DNA of 58,375 nt from Paraburkholderia guartelaensis (GTDB taxonomy: Bacteria; Pseudomonadota; Gammaproteobacteria; Burkholderiales; Burkholderiaceae). Under the pieces are notes generated by a model that was not told the origin of the DNA, did not search any database, and saw only the letters and a list, made by a program, of their open reading frames with translations. The first letter of the stretch is position 1. Every line of letters begins with the position of its first letter. Where the stretch lies: the NCBI RefSeq assembly GCF_004353905.1, contig NZ_SMOD01000046.1, forward strand, positions 1 through 58,375. Direction: 5' to 3'. Shown piece by piece: positions 26,692-35,202 of the stretch. The translations under genes were made by a program, and so were the position numbers.

Positions 26692-27606
26692 ATGGAGACT
26701 ACCGCCGTCCCCCCCGTTCTCGAAGCGACATTGCCGGACAAATGGATCGACGCGGATTCCTCGGTGTTTCGGGAGAATTTCGAGCGGAAGAGCTTCGACG
26801 TCTCCCACCATCTGGCGTCCCATCCGCTCTTTCAGCTTCCTCAATTGATGGAATTGGCGGAGCGAACCCTGAAAACGCGCCCAGATGACCTCTATTTCGA
26901 CATGGGTGACGTCGCGCCCGGTCAGAAATGGAAAGATACGAATCGTGCGTTCTCGCCGCTCAATGCGTTAAAGCAGCTGGAAGACTCCAACGCCTGGTTC
27001 ATTTTCAGAGGCCCGCAACAAGATCCGGCCTACGCCGAGTTGTACAGGCATGCGATGGCGGAGATCAAGGGTATGGTTGGCGGTGACATCGAATCGCAGA
27101 TCAAGCGCGAAGACCTGATCATTTTCGTGACGTCACCGAAGCGTGTGACGGCCTATCACATCGATCGGGAATGCAATTTCATTCTTCAAATCCATGGGCA
27201 AAAGGATTTGTACGTCTTTGATCGCGAAGACCGGCAGGTGCTTCCCGAAGAGGAACTCGAGCGATTCTGGACGATCGACCACAACGCGCCGAACTATCGA
27301 CCCGAGTTGCAGGACAGGGCGAAGACGTACAAACTGGCCCCCGGCAACGGTGTTCACGTTCCTGTCAATTGCCCCCATTGGTTGAAGAACGGCGACAATA
27401 TCTCGGTGACGTTGAGCGTAAATTTTCAGTTTCTCAACACGCTGCGCGCGGATGTCTATCGGGCCAACTATTACCTGCGCAAGCTTGGTCTCAACCCCAC
27501 TCCGCCTGGACGAAGCGGCGTGCGGGATCGCGCCAAGGCCGCGGCTTTCTCGGCGGTGAATACCGCCCGCCGCGTTGCGAAGTCGGCCCTGCAAGGAAGC
27601 GACTAG
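26692..27606 (+). CDS. JmjC/cupin-like putative Fe(II)/2-oxoglutarate oxygenase (second of two)
   Basis: 304 residues, clearly paralogous to the protein at 21811-22797. The HxD pair is in TAYHIDRECNF (H156, D158), followed by LQIHGQKDLYVF, and the distal His lies in VNCPHWLKNGDNISVT (H229). The C-terminal LRKLG-x-NPTPPG segment corresponds to LRMMGLKPLPPG of the first copy. AGAGGAG eight bases before the ATG is a strong ribosome site. The active-site spacing (about 70 residues between the HxD and the distal His) is the same in both. It is the last gene of the rightward block and is followed directly by a strong terminator. Two such proteins in one cluster suggest two hydroxylation steps or two substrates. 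Confidence 0.75.
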   Translation: METTAVPPVLEATLPDKWIDADSSVFRENFERKSFDVSHHLASHPLFQLPQLMELAERTLKTRPDDLYFDMGDVAPGQKWKDTNRAFSPLNALKQLEDSNAWFIFRGPQQDPAYAELYRHAMAEIKGMVGGDIESQIKREDLIIFVTSPKRVTAYHIDRECNFILQIHGQKDLYVFDREDRQVLPEEELERFWTIDHNAPNYRPELQDRAKTYKLAPGNGVHVPVNCPHWLKNGDNISVTLSVNFQFLNTLRADVYRANYYLRKLGLNPTPPGRSGVRDRAKAAAFSAVNTARRVAKSALQGSD

Positions 27607-27622
27607 TCTTACGTGTTGCCGT

Positions 27623-27650
27623 GGCCCGCCCCGGCTCGCCGGGGCGGGCC
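27623..27650. terminator. Bidirectional hairpin terminator between the convergent blocks
   Basis: A perfect 12-base stem (GGCCCGCCCCGG at 27623-27634 with its complement at 27639-27650) with a CTCG loop, followed on the plus strand by TTGTTGTTG. It lies 16 bases after the stop of the second JmjC-like gene and about 75 bases beyond the end of the leftward GT4 gene. It therefore separates the synthetase block from the exopolysaccharide operon. Confidence 0.85.
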
Positions 27651-27726
27651 TTGTTGTTGCACGCACACTGCTGCCCACGGACGCCGCACTGCCCCCTTGC
27701 AATTGGGTCCAGCACGATCCCGCGAA

Positions 27727-28803
27727 TCAACCGACCTTTTCAACCAGTGCTCTCCAGCTAGCGAGTATCGGTTCGCGCGCAAAAAGCTCGAGATGCGCGC
27801 GCGCCTCCGAAATCCGCCGACCACGCTCCTCGTCCGGCATTTCGGCTAGCGAACGCATACCGAACGCGATCGATTCGCGAGCAAGCGGATCGGCGCACAG
27901 CATCGCACCGCCGCCAACTTCCGTCAAAATGCTCCCGCGGGAAACGAGGCATGGCAAATCGTGCTCTATCGCCTCGATCACCGGCATTCCGAATCCTTCG
28001 AGCAGACTCATCAGCACGAAGCCGGATGCGTTGCGATAAAGCCAACGAAGTTCTTCATCTTTCGTATAACCCGGCATCACGACACCCGGAGATTGCCTGG
28101 CAAGTTCAATAGCGACGTCGGCGCCGGACTCGCGCCCTCCCACAAGGACATACTGCCAGCCTTTCTCCACGAGCCCGCTTGCCGAAAACGCCTCGATACA
28201 ACGAGCCTGGTTCTTCCGATCGCCGATACTCCCCACCGTCAGCAGAAAGCGGCGCGAAACGCCTTCCACCGGACGCCCCTCTCCTTTCTTGACTCCCAAA
28301 CGGGTTGGAATATAGATGACGTTCGACGAGGCAAAGTCATTGCCGTACAGCGCGTGAAATTCCCGCTGCGAAGTCTTGCTGACGAAGACCATATGGGGCT
28401 TCATTCGCCGGATCTCGTCATAAGCCCGAACGTACAGTTCATTGACACCTGGTGCGAAGTATTCTGGATGGGTGATCGGACCCACATCGTGGCAGAGCAC
28501 AATGTCTCGCGCTTCCAGGCGATGGCGCACGACGCTCAGTGGATCGAGATGCAGCGTAGGGCGTGGATCGCGAATGACCGGCAAAAATGAAACGAGCCGC
28601 GACCTGTTGACCCGTGCAATGGTTTCCTTGTGGGTCAAGCGGCCCACGATCCGGCGCATCAGATCACTATGGGGAAATTCGTGAAATCGGCCGTAATGGA
28701 CCCTCGTCACCCTGGCGCCGAGCGTTGAAATGATGTCCTTCCCCAAAAAGAGCTTGCCGGTTCGATCATTGAGCGCCAATGAGAAGTCGACATCAATAGA
28801 CAT
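27727..28803 (-). CDS. Family 4 glycosyltransferase (distal gene of the exopolysaccharide operon)
   Basis: 358 residues of GT-B fold. The C-terminal nucleotide-binding half carries RFLLTVGSIGDRKNQ (near 185-199) and the GT4 signature LLEGFGMPVIEAIEHDLP with the E-x(7)-E pair, so a retaining transfer from a nucleotide sugar is expected. The N-terminal half (VSFLPVIRDPRP, VLCHDVGPITHPEYF) holds the acceptor site. It resembles mannosyl/rhamnosyl transferases of exopolysaccharide clusters. It is the last gene of the leftward operon; the gap to the preceding GT4 gene is 34 bases. Donor and linkage cannot be read from the sequence. Confidence 0.88.
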   Translation of the reverse strand: MSIDVDFSLALNDRTGKLFLGKDIISTLGARVTRVHYGRFHEFPHSDLMRRIVGRLTHKETIARVNRSRLVSFLPVIRDPRPTLHLDPLSVVRHRLEARDIVLCHDVGPITHPEYFAPGVNELYVRAYDEIRRMKPHMVFVSKTSQREFHALYGNDFASSNVIYIPTRLGVKKGEGRPVEGVSRRFLLTVGSIGDRKNQARCIEAFSASGLVEKGWQYVLVGGRESGADVAIELARQSPGVVMPGYTKDEELRWLYRNASGFVLMSLLEGFGMPVIEAIEHDLPCLVSRGSILTEVGGGAMLCADPLARESIAFGMRSLAEMPDEERGRRISEARAHLELFAREPILASWRALVEKVG

Positions 28804-28837
28804 TACGTGCCCCCAACATCGCTTTTCTATAAGGAAT

Positions 28838-29944
28838 TCAGCCGCTCACGGCCTTCACGGTCTCGAAGATGCTGCGCGCCGCCTGTCTCCAGGTGAAGCC
28901 ACCAGCCTGCCGGCGTCCGGCGGATATCAGTGACTGCCGCACGGACTCATCGTTGAGTACGGTCAAAATATTCATTCGCCAGGCGTCCGCGTCGAATGGA
29001 TCGGCGTAAAGCACCGCCTTGCCACAAACTTCCGGAAGCGCGCCAAACGGTGCAGCGACGACCGGGCAACCCAGCACCATTGCCTCCAGCGGCGGCAGAC
29101 CAAACCCTTCTGTAAGCGAGGGAAAGGCGAGTGCGCCGGCGTGGGTCATCAGCCCAACGAGCTCGGCATCGCTAATGCGGCCGGTAAATCGCACGTTGGG
29201 AGGCACGACATGCCCGAGACTTTCGAAGTCGGCCTGGCTCGCACTGCCAAACAGCACGAGTTCGACGTCGCTCAGCTGTGCGCCTGCGAAGGCCTTGAGC
29301 AAAATGCCGACGTTCTTGTGTTTCTGGGTGTTCGCGAGTGCGAGCACATAGCGCCGGGGCTTCAGGCTCAACGCCGCGAGTTGTCGCGCGTCCGGCTGGA
29401 CCTGCAGAACATGGTCGCAGCCGTTATGCACGACGACAATCTTGTCGGCGTTGGCAATGCCATAGCGCACCAGCTCGGCTTTAGAGAACTCGGATACGGT
29501 AAAGATGATCTTGTGACGTTTGCCGATAAAAAAGTAGAGCGATTTGTACCAAAGCCGGAAAGGAAGCGAATAGGATTCTGGGGCCGAATATACCTGTGCA
29601 TCGTGGATCATCGTCGCCGAATCCCGATGAAGCAAAGGCCCGAGATTACATAGATTAAGAATGAAGTCCCTTCTGCGAGCCAGGGGAAGATAGCATTGCT
29701 CCCACGCGATCCGGTGAATCTTGCGAACCCAGCGACTCTCGCGAACGCACGCAATATTACGGTAGAGTGGAATCTCAACGCGGTCTCTGACGACGAGGGC
29801 GCAATCGACGCCGCTGCCGGCTTGCGCGGCAATCAGCGCATCGGTCGCAGCGACGAGTTGCTCGGCAACCTTGTGCACGCCCGTCGGCGCTGCCCCGAAG
29901 AACTTGCCATTGAACGCTATCGTCTTCGACGCGATCGTTTTCAT
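28838..29944 (-). CDS. Family 4 glycosyltransferase
   Basis: 368 residues. The N-terminus FNGKFFGAAPTGVHKVAEQL is the glycine-rich start of a GT-B fold. The C-terminal half has RRYVLALANTQKHKNV and LTEGFGLPPLEAMVLGCPVVAA with the two conserved Glu. GGAGGGGGGTT sits just before the ATG, a strong start. It is related to the product of 36408-37547 (both have N-G-K/R-F, ATGV or PTGV at the N-terminus, and a similar FSRREL/FSKAEL segment), which suggests a duplication inside the operon. It should add one sugar of the repeat unit at the cytoplasmic face of the membrane. Donor unknown. Confidence 0.88.
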   Translation of the reverse strand: MKTIASKTIAFNGKFFGAAPTGVHKVAEQLVAATDALIAAQAGSGVDCALVVRDRVEIPLYRNIACVRESRWVRKIHRIAWEQCYLPLARRRDFILNLCNLGPLLHRDSATMIHDAQVYSAPESYSLPFRLWYKSLYFFIGKRHKIIFTVSEFSKAELVRYGIANADKIVVVHNGCDHVLQVQPDARQLAALSLKPRRYVLALANTQKHKNVGILLKAFAGAQLSDVELVLFGSASQADFESLGHVVPPNVRFTGRISDAELVGLMTHAGALAFPSLTEGFGLPPLEAMVLGCPVVAAPFGALPEVCGKAVLYADPFDADAWRMNILTVLNDESVRQSLISAGRRQAGGFTWRQAARSIFETVKAVSG

Positions 29945-30184
29945 AACCCCCCTCCACGTTCAAGCGTCAATTCTCTTCAGTCAATGGCCCGGCAATCGAT
30001 CAGATGGCAGCTCAAGCGGCAGCAACGTTAGCCCAGAGGTTTCGAGCAAGATTCGCGCTACGCGATTTCCGTCCTTCCGCAGGACAGTGCCGCTTTCTCC
30101 GACGGGTATGCTATCGACCCACGCGGCGCAGCACTGCTGGATACCGCACGCAAACGCGTGCATAGCCAGCCTCCGCGTACCGGC

Positions 30185-31279
30185 TCAAACGGGAGTATCG
30201 GCGGCCGTGGCGTCGAGAACCGGTTTAGGCGTCGATCGGCCAAATCGGGATACGAGCCACGCACGGATGGGCGTATCGATGAAACGCATGATGAGATAAC
30301 TGGTCAGCAGGATCGCGGGCAAGAACACGGCGGCCTCCAGAATCGGATCCTTTCTGTGCATCAACTCCTGATAGACGCCGTTGAGCCAGACAAACGTGGG
30401 GTAATGCAACGCGTACACGGGATACGACAGTTCCCCAAGAACGAGCGCGACCGTCCGTACGGGCCCGGTGAGCGCAATCGAAGATCCGCCGAGGATCAGC
30501 AACGGCATCACGGCGGCGGCCCACAGCCACTGCACGAAGAACGGGATCTGGCCATTCCACCCCATCATGACCATGGTTGCGACGCACGCTGGAAGAAAAA
30601 GCGACTTCCAGATCTTCAACGAGAGCAGCCCGAATTTCACATGGCAGTGGTAAAGCAGGACGCCCAGATAATAAGCGCCGAATACACGTGGAAAGCCGGA
30701 CAGGAAAGTCTGCGGCGTATCGCCTCCCATACCGAATACCGCGGTAAGCGCGTAGCCCGCGATCGCCACGGTGAGCGCGAACTTTATTCCGTCGAATCGG
30801 CGTGTGAGCATCCAGAAGACGTTGACGACCAACTCGAGGAACAGCGTATATTCGGGGCCATTGAGCGGAAACACCTGCGGCCCTCCAATTGCATGCGGAG
30901 CACCGAAGACCGGAATGCACGATAGTCCAAGGAGCGTGGCGGCCGCGAGCCAGCCTGGAGAAACGTCGGAATCGTGAAACAGAACATATCTCGCCGCGAG
31001 ATACGATGCGCTCAACAAGGTTCCGATCACGATCATCGGCATCAGCCGTATGAGTCTGATACGCGCGAAAAGCGCACCGCTCATCCCTCTTTCGAAGCGG
31101 CCACGATACGCCACGCACAGGACGTAACCCGACAGGCCAAAGAAGAAGTCAACAGCAATACCGGCGTTGGGGGCCAACCATGGGATCCCCAGCCAGTGAT
31201 TGAAGTGAAAGAGCAGGACCGATATGGCTGCGAGGCCGCGCAGGCAATCTGGCACTGCCAAATGGGAGTCTTTGTTCAT
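30185..31279 (-). CDS. Acyltransferase-3 family membrane protein
   Basis: 364 residues. It opens with DCLRGLAAISVLLFHFNHW, the R-G-x-A-A...H hallmark of helix 1, then VDFFFGLSGYVLCVAY and RIRLIRLMPM, and ends with YLIMRFIDTPIRAWL, equivalent to the VERP region. About ten membrane helices are visible. In Wzx/Wzy-type exopolysaccharide operons such proteins O-acetylate or otherwise acylate the lipid-linked repeat unit. It lies between glycosyltransferase genes of the same direction, with about 240 bases before the next gene downstream. The acyl donor is presumably acetyl-CoA, by family knowledge. Confidence 0.88.
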   Translation of the reverse strand: MNKDSHLAVPDCLRGLAAISVLLFHFNHWLGIPWLAPNAGIAVDFFFGLSGYVLCVAYRGRFERGMSGALFARIRLIRLMPMIVIGTLLSASYLAARYVLFHDSDVSPGWLAAATLLGLSCIPVFGAPHAIGGPQVFPLNGPEYTLFLELVVNVFWMLTRRFDGIKFALTVAIAGYALTAVFGMGGDTPQTFLSGFPRVFGAYYLGVLLYHCHVKFGLLSLKIWKSLFLPACVATMVMMGWNGQIPFFVQWLWAAAVMPLLILGGSSIALTGPVRTVALVLGELSYPVYALHYPTFVWLNGVYQELMHRKDPILEAAVFLPAILLTSYLIMRFIDTPIRAWLVSRFGRSTPKPVLDATAADTPV

Positions 31280-31366
31280 CGCGTGCGACTAACACAAGCC
31301 CTATAGGAAACCTTCTCCGCTACTAATATGTTGTCCGAATCGGAAGTCCCCTCAGAGGCTTGATTG

Positions 31367-32317
31367 CTAAAAGCTCTCGGGTCGCTCAGGCGTGAGCCTT
31401 CCACGAAAGAAGTCCCACAATCCGATCAGGTTCCCCATGAGACGCCCTCGCCGGTCGATCCAGGGTTCCGGTGCAAAGCTTCGCACTATGTTGCTCGCGA
31501 TATTGCGTATGACATGATCGACCGCCGGGCGCAAAGGCATGGTCTTCTTTTTCACCAGATAGAACGGGTTGATGACCTGCGAATAACCCAGTTTGCATCC
31601 GGATACCCTGCCGCGTTTGACTCCCATGTGCACACCGAGCGCAGTATTGATACGCACGACGAGATAGCCCCGATTCCAGATCTGGCCTCCGAAATCACGA
31701 TCCTCCTGCCAGCCATAGAGAACGAGGCGCTCGTCAAAGCGCAGACCAGCGATGCTGCTGGCGCGGAACGCCATGTTGCACCCGTACGGGCCACCGGTCG
31801 GCGCGACGATCAACCGTTCCGGAAGATCGCCGATCTTCGCAACGATGGCGCGCCCTTCCTCGACGGAATAACCTGGCCCATGAATGCCATCCGCGATGAC
31901 GGTTCCGGTGACACAAGCAATGGACGGATCGCTATCCAGCGCCTTGAGGACTTCCGCAATCCACTTGCTATGCATCAGGAAGTCATCGTCGAGGAAAATC
32001 ACGACGTCGACGTCGTCCGGCACATGATCCAATGCATGATTGCGTTGCGTCGTAAGTCCGGGTCGCCCCTTCAGTACGATCAAGCCGGGTTGGACAGACA
32101 GGTCGCCAACGTCCTCGTCCGAGACGCAGGAGACGATGATCAGATCAGGTTTAACCGTTTGCAAGTCGACGAAGGCAACGACGTCCTTGAGAATGTCTGC
32201 GCGACCACGAGTGGCGAAGATCAGGCAGATTCTCGGATCTTTGCCAGGTGAAGGCTGACTCATTGGCTCGGCCATCGTGACTCGCGAACTGAAGCTCGAT
32301 TCCATCATTGACCTCAT
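31367..32317 (-). CDS. Family 2 glycosyltransferase
   Basis: Up to 316 residues; the first 14 may not be translated, because GAGGT is best spaced for the ATG at 32305 and the conserved part starts at RICLIFATRGRADIL. The metal-binding motif is VVIFLDDDFLM, and CNMAFRASSIAGLRFDERLVLYGWQEDRDFG is the usual acceptor-side segment of rhamnosyl/galactofuranosyl-type GT2 enzymes, with E-D-x-D-F. The enzyme should add a sugar to the lipid-linked repeat. It is followed by an acyltransferase and preceded by the flippase gene, all leftward. Confidence 0.87.
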   Translation of the reverse strand: MRSMMESSFSSRVTMAEPMSQPSPGKDPRICLIFATRGRADILKDVVAFVDLQTVKPDLIIVSCVSDEDVGDLSVQPGLIVLKGRPGLTTQRNHALDHVPDDVDVVIFLDDDFLMHSKWIAEVLKALDSDPSIACVTGTVIADGIHGPGYSVEEGRAIVAKIGDLPERLIVAPTGGPYGCNMAFRASSIAGLRFDERLVLYGWQEDRDFGGQIWNRGYLVVRINTALGVHMGVKRGRVSGCKLGYSQVINPFYLVKKKTMPLRPAVDHVIRNIASNIVRSFAPEPWIDRRGRLMGNLIGLWDFFRGRLTPERPESF

Positions 32318-32447
32318 CGATCATTGCCCGCAGGAATGCGGAGGACGCAGCATCGACACGCGAGGCATCGCACTCCTGCCTGCCGCATGCACCCGCAGAT
32401 CTCACGCGTACACCACAACGCATGCGCAAAGCGATTCGCGGCGTTCG

Positions 32448-33746
32448 TTATTCGAGCCATCTTCCAAATCTCGCCGGCAAAGAGAAACCTTCGTTGATTC
32501 CGAGAATCTCGCGAAACAAGCCTGCTTTCCAGATCCCGAAAATCAACATGACCAGCAATGATCCTTCCGCGAGTATTCGCGCGTACACCATACCTGCGGC
32601 CCCCCAGTGGCTGGCAAGCGGAATGGCCGCCATCAGGTTCACCACCGCGCTGATCACACCGCTCCACGCAAGCAGCTTTTCAAGTTTTCGGGGAATCAGG
32701 AAATAGATACCGAGTACCCGCGTGCAAACGGTAAGCGGCAGAATGAACACCATGATATTGAGAACCGGGACGGCATGACGCAGCTCCGGCCCAAATATCA
32801 GCGGTATGAGCCATTCAGAGAGCAATCGCGTGAGGATCACTCCGGCTACCGCTCCGACAAAGAATACGGCAAATGTCCGCCGGGCAAGCAGATTCGCGCG
32901 GGCCGGGTTACGGGTCACCAGATACATGACCTTCGGCGCCAGAATCTGCGCGGCGGGCGCCATGATGCTCAATGCGGCACCCACCAGGCGCTCAGAGAGA
33001 CCAAAGGCACTCACTTCCTGGGCCGCGGCCAGCAGCGACAAAATGTAGGTGGATGCATCCAGCACCAAAACCGCTGTTCCGCTGTAGATGAAGATCGTGG
33101 CCGAGCGCTTGATCAGACCCATGGCCGCACGCACGGGTGAAAGGAAGCCGCTGTATTCTTTTCGAACAAGCCAATATGCCACCAGCGTCTGGATCATGCT
33201 GGAGGTAAAAATCACGGGAAACGCGCGGTCGACATCAGCGGGCTTCCGAATGAAGGTAAAGATCAGTGCGAGCGAAAGAAGGAGCCCCAGTACTTCGATC
33301 AGGACATTGGTGCGCGGGCGTCCTGTGCTGGTGAAATACCAGCCAATGTTAAAGGCGGACAGCAGCCCTCCGGCAACGACAAAAATACCCGCAAGAGGCA
33401 CATTAGCAATGATTTCCGACCGGCTGACCGCGATGCCTCCGACGATCGCACCGGGAATGGACAACAGCAGCCGGGCCGTGAATTGATCCCGAAAAATCGT
33501 ATCGCGCTCGCTCGCGATTTCGGTATGGACGATATCCCGTCCCCCGATGGTCGAAAAACCGAAGTTGACGACCAGCCAGAGTGCACTGGAAAGCGACAGT
33601 CCGGCCAATACCACCCCGTAGCCACTCGAACCCAGCACTCTTCCGTAATAAGGAATGAGAACGAGTGGGTAGAGGTAACGTATTGCGTACGAGAAATAAA
33701 CAGCCAGCAGTTCAAGCTTTGACAGCGACGAGTGAACCTTATTCAT
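32448..33746 (-). CDS. wzx: Wzx-type polysaccharide flippase (MOP superfamily)
   Basis: 432 residues from the ATG at 33746, which has AGGGGGG nine bases upstream and overlaps the end of the wzy-type gene by eight bases; frames further upstream have no family similarity. Twelve to fourteen hydrophobic helices are present. The start LAVYFSYAIRYLYPLVLIPYYGRVLG and STIGGRDIV are typical of MOP/RfbX flippases, which move the undecaprenyl-diphosphate-linked repeat across the inner membrane. It works with the ligase/polymerase encoded just upstream and with Wzc/Wza. Confidence 0.92.
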   Translation of the reverse strand: MNKVHSSLSKLELLAVYFSYAIRYLYPLVLIPYYGRVLGSSGYGVVLAGLSLSSALWLVVNFGFSTIGGRDIVHTEIASERDTIFRDQFTARLLLSIPGAIVGGIAVSRSEIIANVPLAGIFVVAGGLLSAFNIGWYFTSTGRPRTNVLIEVLGLLLSLALIFTFIRKPADVDRAFPVIFTSSMIQTLVAYWLVRKEYSGFLSPVRAAMGLIKRSATIFIYSGTAVLVLDASTYILSLLAAAQEVSAFGLSERLVGAALSIMAPAAQILAPKVMYLVTRNPARANLLARRTFAVFFVGAVAGVILTRLLSEWLIPLIFGPELRHAVPVLNIMVFILPLTVCTRVLGIYFLIPRKLEKLLAWSGVISAVVNLMAAIPLASHWGAAGMVYARILAEGSLLVMLIFGIWKAGLFREILGINEGFSLPARFGRWLE

Positions 33747-35139
33747 GAGCCCCCCTGGCAACCCATCCGCCGCGCGCGGGCACACGTCGCAGCACACGCG
33801 GCGAGAGTGCGCCCGCTGCGGCCGCAAATATATAGAAACAAGAACCCAGCTCGAAGACGCTAAGCGAAGCCGATGCGACGATCAACGTCGCGATCATGGC
33901 GTGCCGCGCCGCATAAGCGACGGCTCGCTCCGTGAAGGGGTAATGGGCAGGCACCGGCGTCAGCAGAGTCTTGCCCAGAAACGTGCCGTAACACACCACA
34001 CCCACGATGCCAAGGCTTGCCACCAGCACCACCAGAAAGCTCGACGCACGAATGCTTCCCAGTCCAACACCTATTCCATACGTATCGAAGAAGTTGGTGA
34101 TGCCCTGAGAATTCCAGCCCATTCGCTCGACACCGGAGTCGCTACCCGCCTTGCTCAGAATCGCGGCGTCGACGAAATCACTGAGCACCTTCACCACCCC
34201 CGGCAGAAAGACGATCACGTAGAGCACGGCCAACAGACCCGCGCAGGCCGAAATGACACACAGCCGTTGCTTGCGTACGGGGGCGAAACGCGAGATCACG
34301 GCGGGCCGGCTAAGGAGCAGTACGAACTGATACGCCCCTAACCCGACATACGCGGTTCCCGAAGTCGACAGCAGCAGGAGGCATCCTGTTGCGATCGAAA
34401 GCGGACCGGCCAGTTTCGGGCGATAGCCGACGAGCCAAAGATTCAGGCAAAAGACAAAGATCGGCAGCGTAAACGCCGCAAAGCCGGACGTTTCACTGAA
34501 CGTGCCGCTGATGCGAACCATCCCGGCCATTTCCTGGCCGGTCAAATCGGCGAACTGCGCCGTCTTGATTACCGAGAGAACGTCGAGGCCCGCCGCGTGC
34601 GCAACGATATCGATCACGCCGGCAAGCACGTCGAGCGAGGCGAGCAGGAAGATGGCGTTGGCGAGCGTCCGGTATACGCCCCGATATTGCAGGAACGCAA
34701 ACATGGAGCAATACACTATAACGTCGGCGATGCAATAGATCGTCTGAGACAAGTTGCCGGAGACAGGGCCAAGTGGCTGCAATACGATGAACTGACTGCT
34801 GCGGTCGACAGGGAACACGAGTGTTGCGCCGCTCAGCAAACGCGGCAGCAGGATGGCACCCGTAACCCCCCAGACGCAGGTGCAGAGCAGCCAGAAGCCG
34901 GGCTTGCCCTGCGCGACCGCGTCAGCGAGCCCCTTCCCGCCCACGAGATTGAACGCCCTGAGTGCGAAGAACGCGAGAAAGACTTGAGCCGGCAAAATGC
35001 CGATGCCGCCCAGGCTGAGCGCGAGCGTACATCCAAACAGGGAAAACGCCGCCATGCCGTAAATCGCGCCGCGATACGACACGTAGAGCGCCGCCAGTCC
35101 GGCGACGAACACGATGACTCCGAATATCGTCAGTTCCAC
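33739..35139 (-). CDS. wzy: Wzy-type polysaccharide polymerase (O-antigen ligase-like)
   Basis: 466 residues with about twelve membrane helices and one large hydrophilic loop in the last third (LSDFVDAAILSKAGSDSGVERMGWNSQGITNFFDTYGIGVGLGS). That pattern, a Ser/Arg-rich loop followed by a short GxGxGS, is the mark of Wzy_C/O-antigen ligase proteins; sequence otherwise is poorly conserved, as usual. It should polymerise the repeat units in the periplasm. The gene overlaps the flippase gene by eight bases, so they are coupled. It is the only polymerase candidate of the operon. Confidence 0.85.
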   Translation of the reverse strand: MELTIFGVIVFVAGLAALYVSYRGAIYGMAAFSLFGCTLALSLGGIGILPAQVFLAFFALRAFNLVGGKGLADAVAQGKPGFWLLCTCVWGVTGAILLPRLLSGATLVFPVDRSSQFIVLQPLGPVSGNLSQTIYCIADVIVYCSMFAFLQYRGVYRTLANAIFLLASLDVLAGVIDIVAHAAGLDVLSVIKTAQFADLTGQEMAGMVRISGTFSETSGFAAFTLPIFVFCLNLWLVGYRPKLAGPLSIATGCLLLLSTSGTAYVGLGAYQFVLLLSRPAVISRFAPVRKQRLCVISACAGLLAVLYVIVFLPGVVKVLSDFVDAAILSKAGSDSGVERMGWNSQGITNFFDTYGIGVGLGSIRASSFLVVLVASLGIVGVVCYGTFLGKTLLTPVPAHYPFTERAVAYAARHAMIATLIVASASLSVFELGSCFYIFAAAAGALSPRVLRRVPARGGWVARGAHE

Positions 35140-35202
35140 TTGCCGAAACCCCTATGCGTTCACCCAGCATTCGTGCGTGAACGATCTCGTTATTGTGCCG
35201 AC

